Assembly (NCBI GenBank): GCA_027325115.1
Contig: DAHWFG010000245.1
Location: 1-15,831 of the forward strand
Origin: JAKBCQ01 sp021807585
GTDB taxonomy: Bacteria; Planctomycetota; Planctomycetia; Isosphaerales; Isosphaeraceae
Length of the DNA: 15,831 nucleotides
Direction: 5' to 3'
Positions 7,917 through 13,636 of the stretch are shown here, in pieces. The translations under genes and the position numbers were made by a program. How positions within the stretch are numbered: the stretch's first letter is position 1; every line of letters begins with the position of its first letter. A model generated the notes under the pieces. That model was not told the origin of the DNA, did no database searches, and saw only the letters and a program-made list of their open reading frames with translations.

Positions 7917-10115
7917 ATGATCAAGCGCAGGATGACGCGAAAAACCCGACCGTTCGTCGAGGGGCTTGAGGAACGGAGTCTCCTCAGCGCGGCGGCCGTC
8001 GAGCCTCCGGTCAAGGTGTTCGCTTATCGAACGCCGCAGGGCGCTCACGTAACAATTCGATTGTATGGAACGGGGACGCTCGCGGGGTCGTCGGTTTCTC
8101 CCAACGGCGCATTGAATTTGGAATATAACGATACGGCGATTGATACGATGATCGTCGGTCGCGTTCAAGGGGGGAACGGCCAGGCGTATCTGGCGAGCAT
8201 TCATGATCCAAGTATACCGATCGGTGATATTAGCGGAGTCGGCACGCATTATATTGGTACGATTAATCTGAAGAATTTTAATTTGATCCCCGGCGGCGAC
8301 GTCAATCTGACCGCGGGGGTGGGATCGTTATTCCTCAATTCGATGGCGGCGAATTCGCAAATTCACGCGTCGGCGCTTCCCGTCGCTTTGGTCGAGGCGG
8401 CTTCGGCGGGCGCGCCGGTAACCGCGACAACCGCGACGATCGCATCGACGACGACCACCACCGCGAGCGCCGGGAGCGGCGCGGTGACGATCGGCGCCGG
8501 CGGCGCCACGGGAACGGGGTTCAACCCCGTCGGCGGCGGCGCGGGAACGAACGCGGGGGTCGGCGGTCTGTCGGGGTTCGTCGGTTTACCCGGATTCAAT
8601 GGAATCGGCGGTTCGATCTCGACTGGGTCGACGATCCTTTCGACCGCGACGCCGACGTTTCAACCCGCGACTGGTTTCGGCAACGTAACCACTGCGGCTC
8701 GCGCCGGTTCGATCGGCGGAACGCTTCCCTTCGGCGGCGTTTCCAGCGGTCCTGGAGCCGGGGGCGGCACCGCGGCGCGGGGCGGCGTCGGCGTCAGCAC
8801 GGTCAACGTCGTCAGCATTCCAGGAACGCCTTCGGCGGGCTTCGGCGGCTTCAACACCCCCAGCGTCGGCAACGTCTCGTACGTCGCCACCGGCGCGGGA
8901 ATCAATCCCGCGGGAACCGTCGGTCCCTCCTTCGCAACCGCCTCGGCGACACCCGTCAACGGATTCAAGCCCGCGTTCGGACAAGAGGCGATGGGCGTGA
9001 ATATCATGGTAAATCATGTGAACGCGCAAGCACAGCAATTCCCCGCGGTCGGCGATCCGCAAATCTACGGATACGATCCCACCTCAAACGCGCTTGTACG
9101 TTTTGACGCATTGAACGGGAACGTCCTCCAGACGATCCCCCTCTCGGGCTTCATACCATCTTCCACCGCGGGGGTTTCGCTCGGACGCGACGCGGGTTCG
9201 CTCGTCGTCCTCGTGGGGGACGCGACGACGATCGACGCCTTCAACGCGTCGACGGGGGCGTTCGTCGGCGGATTCAGCACCGCCGATCTCGCGTCCAAGG
9301 GAATCACTTCGATCGACGGCCTAGCTTCAACCGACGTGAACACATACGTGATCGATTCGACTTCGAACACCACCGGAACCGTCATGCAAATCGATCTGAC
9401 CAAGAGCCTCGCGACGGGATCGGCGGTCGCGGTCGGCGCGCCTTACTCGCCGAAGAATCACTTCTTCTTAAGCGGAGCGGCGACGGGAGTGCCCGCGAAA
9501 CCCGTCCTTTATCTCGGTGGAACCGCGGCGTTCATCTCCGCGACCCCCGATCAGGTGCAAAACGGCGTCCTCGCCGCCACCAACCAGAACGGCAATCTCG
9601 CCGAGCAAACCCGCGGACAACTTACCCAGCCCGCATCGGTCGCGGCGCCCAACCCGACGTCGATCCCCAGGGCGCTCGGCAGCGTCGAGGAGAATCTCGC
9701 GCTCGATACCGGAGTGCAAAACGGCGTGAACGTCGTTCAACTTTACAGCGCAACCTCGCTCGCTCATATCAGCACGATCACGCTCAAAGACCCCAATCTG
9801 CTCACCGACCTGAGCGGATCGTTCCATCCCGAGCTCGCAGGGACGGCGCTCGTCGACGTCCAGGGGAACCTTCGCTCGTTCCGGTCGCAACGCGCGAACG
9901 GCCTCGTCGTCAACGACAACGGCTTCTTGAACCTCGTTCAAATCAATTCGTTGGCGAACTCCGAGGTCATCGGTCAGCCCATCGGTCATACGCGCATCCA
10001 TATGAGAAACAACGTACTTATCCTCTCGGCCGATCGCGTCGTCGGGATTCGCGGCGGGGTCTTCACCGTCCCCAACCTACTCCCCGTCGGACCCCTCAGC
10101 CTGCCTCGGAACTAA
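7917..10115 (+). CDS. Planctomycete LExLExRxLLS-motif protein, tandem paralogue B (Gly-rich linker), function unknown
   Basis: 732 residues. Its first 153 residues align with paralogue A without a gap: basic start, VEGLEERSLLS at 14-24, then TPQGAHVTI, GTLAGS, FNLIPGG and GVGSLFLNSMA. About 154-345 is a Thr/Ala- then Gly-rich low-complexity linker with no similarity to the Ser/Thr linker of A, about 190 versus 77 residues. The C-terminal domain from about 346 aligns with that of A with no net indel until the last residues (GDPQIYGYD, FDALNGNV, TIDAFNASTGAFVGGF, FHPELAGTALVDVQGNL, GIRGGVFTVP). It is probably propeller-like. The protein is very poor in Cys and has no transmembrane helix. It follows paralogue A in tandem and ends 27 bp before a strong terminator. 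A scaffold, adhesin or sorting-substrate role is possible but unsupported. Confidence 0.86.
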   Translation: MIKRRMTRKTRPFVEGLEERSLLSAAAVEPPVKVFAYRTPQGAHVTIRLYGTGTLAGSSVSPNGALNLEYNDTAIDTMIVGRVQGGNGQAYLASIHDPSIPIGDISGVGTHYIGTINLKNFNLIPGGDVNLTAGVGSLFLNSMAANSQIHASALPVALVEAASAGAPVTATTATIASTTTTTASAGSGAVTIGAGGATGTGFNPVGGGAGTNAGVGGLSGFVGLPGFNGIGGSISTGSTILSTATPTFQPATGFGNVTTAARAGSIGGTLPFGGVSSGPGAGGGTAARGGVGVSTVNVVSIPGTPSAGFGGFNTPSVGNVSYVATGAGINPAGTVGPSFATASATPVNGFKPAFGQEAMGVNIMVNHVNAQAQQFPAVGDPQIYGYDPTSNALVRFDALNGNVLQTIPLSGFIPSSTAGVSLGRDAGSLVVLVGDATTIDAFNASTGAFVGGFSTADLASKGITSIDGLASTDVNTYVIDSTSNTTGTVMQIDLTKSLATGSAVAVGAPYSPKNHFFLSGAATGVPAKPVLYLGGTAAFISATPDQVQNGVLAATNQNGNLAEQTRGQLTQPASVAAPNPTSIPRALGSVEENLALDTGVQNGVNVVQLYSATSLAHISTITLKDPNLLTDLSGSFHPELAGTALVDVQGNLRSFRSQRANGLVVNDNGFLNLVQINSLANSEVIGQPIGHTRIHMRNNVLILSADRVVGIRGGVFTVPNLLPVGPLSLPRN
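9165..9307 (+). repeat. Near-identical 143-bp tract shared with paralogue A (copy 2)
   Basis: This is the partner of 6862-7004, at a constant offset of 2303 bp. A further matching patch is 7516-7565 versus 9819-9868, with one difference in 50 bases, at the same offset. So the C-terminal domains are collinear, but identity is patchy at the DNA level. Confidence 0.8.
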
Positions 10116-10142
10116 GCCGAATGAAGCCGATCAATTCCAGCG

Positions 10143-10174
10143 GGCCGGGCGATTACGATCGCTCGGCCTTTTTT
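10143..10174 (+). terminator. Strong rho-independent terminator after paralogue B
   Basis: An 11-bp stem (10143-10153 with 10158-10168, one G-T wobble) closes on the tetraloop TACG and is followed directly by six T residues. It begins 27 bp after the stop of paralogue B and points the same way. The reverse strand has no T-run on the other side, so it should not efficiently stop the converging sulfatase transcript. Confidence 0.85.
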
Positions 10175-10253
10175 CTTGACTCGACCTGGCGCGGCCCGAG
10201 GGGCGGATCGAATGAGCAAGACGCTCGTTTCAACCGATCGAGCGGTTTCCCTC

Positions 10254-11666
10254 TCACCGCGGCGGAACGTACGAGGGATTGGGCCGGGGCATACGGGCGT
10301 CGACGCTCTCGCGCCACGCTTTGAGCTTATTCCGCAGCCGCTCGGCGTCTTTGGGCAAGCTTGCGGCGAGATCGCGCGTTTCTCCGGGATCGTTCGCCAA
10401 ATCATACAGTTCGATATGATTATCTTCGTAGAATTCAATCAGTTTCAGATTTCCCTCGCGGATCGATCCTCCCGGTTTACCCCCCTGGTTGCTGTAATGC
10501 GGGTAATGTTGAAAAAGCGCATCGCGGTGGATCGATCCGTCTCCCTTGAGGATCGGCGTCAGGCTCACGCCGTCGATCGCGCCGCGACGAACCGCGTCGA
10601 CCCCGGCGATCTCAAGAATCGTGGGATAAAGATCGATCCCGCACACCGGAACATCGGCGGTTGAGCCCGGCTTGACGACCCCGGGCCAGACGACGATCAA
10701 CGGAACGCGTGTTCCTCCCTCATATAAATAGCCCTTGCCGTCTCGAAGCGGCGCGTTCGAAGTCGAGGGGGTGTTCGGTCCCTCGTGGACCGAGAGCCCG
10801 CCGTTATCAGATATGAATATAACAATAGTACGATCGGTAAGGTTAAGACGTTCAAGTTCGCTCACGAGCCTTCCCACCCCTTCGTCGAGGCTCGCCAAAA
10901 CCGCCGCGTAGATTGCGTTGTGTTGTAAAGAATTCCCCGCGGGCTTGGCCTGGAACTTGGCGATCAGCTCGGGTTTCGCCTGCAACGGAATATGCACCGC
11001 GTAATGCGCCAGATAGAGAAAGAACGGTCGATCCTTGTTCGCCGCGACGAAAGCGATCGCCTCGTTTGTTAAACGATCTGTTAGATATTCATCTTTGGAA
11101 ATAGCCGCCATCGAAGGCGTTTTGAAATGAAAATAGCCTCCCGGAGGAGATCCCGTTTGCGTTCCGCCGATGTTGCGATCGAATCCCTGGTTTTCGGGCC
11201 AGAACGGTTTTTCACCGAGATGCCATTTGCCGATGCTCGCCGAAACGTATCCGAGCGGTTTGATCGCCTCGGCGATCGTCGTCTCCTCGAGCGGGAGCTG
11301 TTGCACGAGCTCGGCGCGTAGCAGTTTTTGCGACGGTCGATCGGACCGCCCAGGCAGCCAATCGGTCAAATGTAACCGCGCGGGATATTTCCCCGTCAAC
11401 ATCGCGGCGCGCGACGGCGAGCAAACGGGACACGCAGCGTACGCGTTTGTGAACCTCATCCCCCGCGCCGCGAGCGCATCGAGGTTCGGCGTCTCGTGAT
11501 AAGTGCTTCCCTGAACGCCAAGATCCCTCCACCCGAGATCGTCGGCGACGATCAAGACGACGTTCGGAGGAACCGCGCGATCGTCGGCCGAAACGCGATC
11601 GGCCGCGATCCCGCAAAAAATAATTAAGTACGCACAAATCATCTTATAATTCATGATACGTCTCAT
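10254..11666 (-). CDS. Formylglycine-dependent sulfatase, exported
   Basis: About 470 residues from the ATG at 11666. A signal peptide is clear: Arg-Arg/Lys start, hydrophobic ICAYLIIFCGIAA, then VSA before DD. Family hallmarks follow: NVVLIVADDLGW with two metal-binding Asp, the sulfatase signature CSPSR at about 82-86 whose Cys would be converted to formylglycine, LTGKYPARLH, GKWHLGE, HYAVHIP and FISDNGG. The C-terminal part (IELYDLANDPGETRDLA) is standard for the arylsulfatase family. The enzyme should hydrolyse a sulfate ester in the periplasm; the substrate cannot be read from sequence. It lies 67 nt downstream of the hydrolase on the same strand, so an operon is likely. Start choice is uncertain: ATG at 11654 and TTG at 11693 are also in frame, and none has a strong ribosome site. 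The 5' end is AT-rich. Confidence 0.93.
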   Translation of the reverse strand: MRRIMNYKMICAYLIIFCGIAADRVSADDRAVPPNVVLIVADDLGWRDLGVQGSTYHETPNLDALAARGMRFTNAYAACPVCSPSRAAMLTGKYPARLHLTDWLPGRSDRPSQKLLRAELVQQLPLEETTIAEAIKPLGYVSASIGKWHLGEKPFWPENQGFDRNIGGTQTGSPPGGYFHFKTPSMAAISKDEYLTDRLTNEAIAFVAANKDRPFFLYLAHYAVHIPLQAKPELIAKFQAKPAGNSLQHNAIYAAVLASLDEGVGRLVSELERLNLTDRTIVIFISDNGGLSVHEGPNTPSTSNAPLRDGKGYLYEGGTRVPLIVVWPGVVKPGSTADVPVCGIDLYPTILEIAGVDAVRRGAIDGVSLTPILKGDGSIHRDALFQHYPHYSNQGGKPGGSIREGNLKLIEFYEDNHIELYDLANDPGETRDLAASLPKDAERLRNKLKAWRESVDARMPRPNPSYVPPR

Positions 11667-11733
11667 CAAATAAATATAAAAGTAATGACGCAAGATAGAC
11701 TCATTTCAATCGACGTCGATCGAAGGTTCGCCG

Positions 11734-12966
11734 TCACCGAACCGATTCGCGCTCGATCGGGGCGATTCTCTCGCGCTCGTTCGCTTCGATCCAGCGGTGA
11801 ATCGTCTCGAGAAGAATGTCGCGCCGCGCGAAAAAGAGGAAATGATCCTCGCCGGGATAAACGTCGTATGTCGTTCGCGAGCCCTGCCGCTTCAGCAGCT
11901 CGACCGCGGGGTCGACCGTTTTTTTTGGGACGTTCCAATCGGCGTCTCCCTGAGCGATAAAGATCGGCCGATCCTTCCACGCGTCGACGAAAGCCGGCGC
12001 CGAAAGCTCCTTCAAAAGCATCGTCGGCGAGATGTAAATCAGGCCGCGGTAGCGATCGGAATGCGCCGCGGCCGAACGCGTCGTCCCCTTTCCGCCGTCG
12101 GAAATTCCCCCCAAATAAATCCGGCCCGCGTCGATCGCGAACCGCGCGCACGCGTCGACCCGGGCGCGCTCGACCGCCTCGATTCCCCCCTCGTTCCAAA
12201 ATCCGAAACCAAATGTCGGGCAAATAATAATATAACGATGTTTTTCGGCGAAGGTTCGCCAAACCCAGGGCATAATTTTATAATTACCCGCATTTCCGTG
12301 AAGGAACACGATCGCGGGGAGCTTTTCGCCGGGTTCGCTTTGGGGAACATAAGCATAATAGTGCCCCCGATCGAACGGCCGGTCGAACAGTTCGGCCGCG
12401 GCGAGCCCCGCGACCGAGCCGAGGTCGCGCGCGGTCGGATCGTTCTCAATCGCGCGCGTCAAGTCGAGCACGACCGAGCGAATTCGGCTCGCGCGCGCTC
12501 GGCTCACGATCGGCAAGCCCGTGATGAAAGTCGTCGTAAGCTTCAATTGATCGATCTCGGGAACATATTCGGTAAATCGACCGGTTGTTTTGTTTATGGA
12601 TGATAAAAAGATCGAATGAAGACCAAATTGTGCGTCATTTTTTCGTACGGGGCGTCGAAGGGCCCGGAGAGCGGCGATCTCGCCGCCGGCGGCGAGCGCC
12701 AAAACACCCGCCGCGACGATCAGGCCATTCCGCGGAGGTTCGCGACGAACGAGAATGAATGCGACGATCACGCAAAAAACAAACGTCGTCGCCGCGAGTA
12801 AGCCGAAGATCCTCCCCGATTTCGTCTCGCCGACCGCGATCAGGATTGAGATCGGACCGAGGAAGCACGCCAGGACGAACGTCGATACCGCCGCGACGAC
12901 TTTACGATTGATCGTTTCACGCCAAGATTTCGTCGTCGCCTGGTTCGCGGAATCGTCGAGGTTCAT
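11734..12966 (-). CDS. Membrane-anchored alpha/beta hydrolase
   Basis: 410 residues from the ATG at 12966, preceded by AAAGG about 8 nt upstream. The N-terminal quarter has about three hydrophobic segments (near 23-46, 53-73 and 82-104). The hydrolase domain spans about 195-395: oxyanion region FLHGNAGNY (221-229), nucleophile elbow GGISDGG with Ser289, acid in GDADWNVP (Asp341 or Asp343) and His375 in GEDHFLFF. This layout fits the dienelactone-hydrolase or prolyl-oligopeptidase-like esterase group. An in-frame ATG at 13191 would extend the protein by 75 residues, but that extension is basic and low in domain character, and it overlaps the BlaI promoter, so I reject it. It is the first gene of a probable operon with the sulfatase; together they suggest processing of an esterified, sulfated compound, which is inference. 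Confidence 0.85.
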   Translation of the reverse strand: MNLDDSANQATTKSWRETINRKVVAAVSTFVLACFLGPISILIAVGETKSGRIFGLLAATTFVFCVIVAFILVRREPPRNGLIVAAGVLALAAGGEIAALRALRRPVRKNDAQFGLHSIFLSSINKTTGRFTEYVPEIDQLKLTTTFITGLPIVSRARASRIRSVVLDLTRAIENDPTARDLGSVAGLAAAELFDRPFDRGHYYAYVPQSEPGEKLPAIVFLHGNAGNYKIMPWVWRTFAEKHRYIIICPTFGFGFWNEGGIEAVERARVDACARFAIDAGRIYLGGISDGGKGTTRSAAAHSDRYRGLIYISPTMLLKELSAPAFVDAWKDRPIFIAQGDADWNVPKKTVDPAVELLKRQGSRTTYDVYPGEDHFLFFARRDILLETIHRWIEANERERIAPIERESVR

Positions 12967-13010
12967 GAGCCGGCCTTTCGCGTTTCGCCGTTTCAAATCG
13001 TAGAGCGAGA

Positions 13011-13034
13011 GTTCGGTCGAAACAAGAACCGAAC
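13011..13034. repeat. 7-bp inverted repeat upstream of the hydrolase gene
   Basis: GTTCGGT and ACCGAAC are exact inverse complements with a 10-bp spacer. They lie 45-68 bp upstream of the hydrolase ATG, where they could be an operator or a leader hairpin. There is no further support. Confidence 0.4.
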
Positions 13035-13116
13035 GTCGCGTCACGCGCGGAGGGGATCGGCCGCCGGCGGGTTCGACCGTCCTGGAAGCGGCCGAGAAGA
13101 GTTTTATGCGCGTGGA

Positions 13117-13128
13117 AAACCGCGGTTT
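13117..13128. repeat. 12-bp GC-centred palindrome in the divergent region
   Basis: AAACCGCGGTTT is a perfect palindrome, extended by GG and CC after one mismatch (13114-13131). It lies between the hydrolase start and the BlaI promoter and is a candidate binding site for a second regulator. Confidence 0.4.
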
Positions 13129-13167
13129 ACCGCATGGAACAAAGCGACGAACGGCGCGGCGAAAAAT

Positions 13168-13203
13168 ACGAAAGGCTTCGTTGACTTCCACGAAGGGCTT
13201 CGT
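13168..13203. promoter_or_regulatory. Paired 14-bp dyad operators, probable BlaI-family sites
   Basis: ACGAAAGGCTTCGT (13168-13181) and ACGAAGGGCTTCGT (13190-13203) differ at one base. Each is a dyad of ACGAA and TTCGT around four bases. Their centres are 22 bp apart, about two helical turns, so two dimers would bind on the same face. The first touches the first base of the -35 box and the second fills the spacer and touches the -10 box, so occupancy would block RNA polymerase. This matches how BlaI/MecI repressors act on their own promoters, although the sequence differs from the staphylococcal TACA/TGTA sites. Confidence 0.72.
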
Positions 13204-13208
13204 ATAAT
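13181..13208 (+). promoter_or_regulatory. Sigma-70-type promoter of the BlaI-M56 operon
   Basis: TTGACT (13181-13186) and a perfect TATAAT (13203-13208) are separated by 16 bp. Transcription should start near 13215, leaving a leader of about 30 nt. GAGGAG (13232-13237) lies 9 nt before the ATG at 13247. Confidence 0.82.
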
Positions 13209-13246
13209 GAGCGACGGATCAGCGAGGATTCGAGGAGCATTTACGA

Positions 13247-13636
13247 ATGGCGAAGAACAAGACGACGCTGCCGACCGACGCCGAGCTGGCGATCCTGGCG
13301 GTTTTGTGGGAGCGCGGGCCGAGCACGGTGCGCGAGGTTTGGGAGTCGCTCAAGCCGCAACCCTCGGGGTACACGAACGTGCTCAAAATCTTGCAGATCA
13401 TGACCGAAAAGGAACTCGTCGTCCGCGACGAATCGAAGCGCACGCACGTTTATCGAGCCCGTCATCATCGATCGAAAACGAGACGCGGGCTCGTTCGCGA
13501 TCTGGTCGATCGCGCATTCGGAGGCTCGGCCGCGGGGCTCGTCGTCGAGGCGCTCGGCGCTCGTCCCGCGAGCCGCGCCGAACTCGCCGAGATTCGCAAG
13601 CTTATTGATGAATATGAAAAGGAACTTCAAGCATGA
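13247..13636 (+). CDS. BlaI/MecI-family transcriptional repressor
   Basis: 129 residues, the usual length of the family. Residues about 8-70 form the winged-helix DNA-binding domain (PTDAELAILAVLWERGPSTV, then GYTNVLKILQIMTEK and HVYRAR in the wing). About 75-125 are the helical dimerisation part with the conserved DRAFGGSAAGLV. As a dimer it should bind the two dyads just upstream and repress its own operon until the partner M56 protein signals. Its stop codon overlaps the start of the M56 gene (ATGA), so translation is probably coupled. Family membership is certain; the inducing signal is not known, and in planctomycetes these pairs are not confined to beta-lactam resistance. Confidence 0.95.
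   Translation: MAKNKTTLPTDAELAILAVLWERGPSTVREVWESLKPQPSGYTNVLKILQIMTEKELVVRDESKRTHVYRARHHRSKTRRGLVRDLVDRAFGGSAAGLVVEALGARPASRAELAEIRKLIDEYEKELQA

Noticed and set aside
8376..8951. Gly-rich linker as a tandem-repeat or CRISPR-like array
   Set aside because: There is no regular repeat unit or spacer pattern; the repetition is only biased codon composition.
8586..9062. 158-codon minus-strand open frame
   Set aside because: It is antisense to the Gly-rich linker of the second paralogue and has no domain or ribosome site.
11667..11693. TTG start for the sulfatase at 11693
   Set aside because: It adds an AT-rich nine-residue stretch without a ribosome site; the signal peptide is already complete from 11666 or 11654.
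11797..12603. 268-codon plus-strand open frame
   Set aside because: It lies entirely antisense to the alpha/beta hydrolase, whose catalytic motifs are intact; the frame is a by-product of GC-rich codon use.
12967..13191. N-terminal extension of the hydrolase to an ATG at 13191
   Set aside because: It would overlap the BlaI promoter and operators and adds a basic stretch without domain character; the start at 12966 directly precedes the membrane segments.
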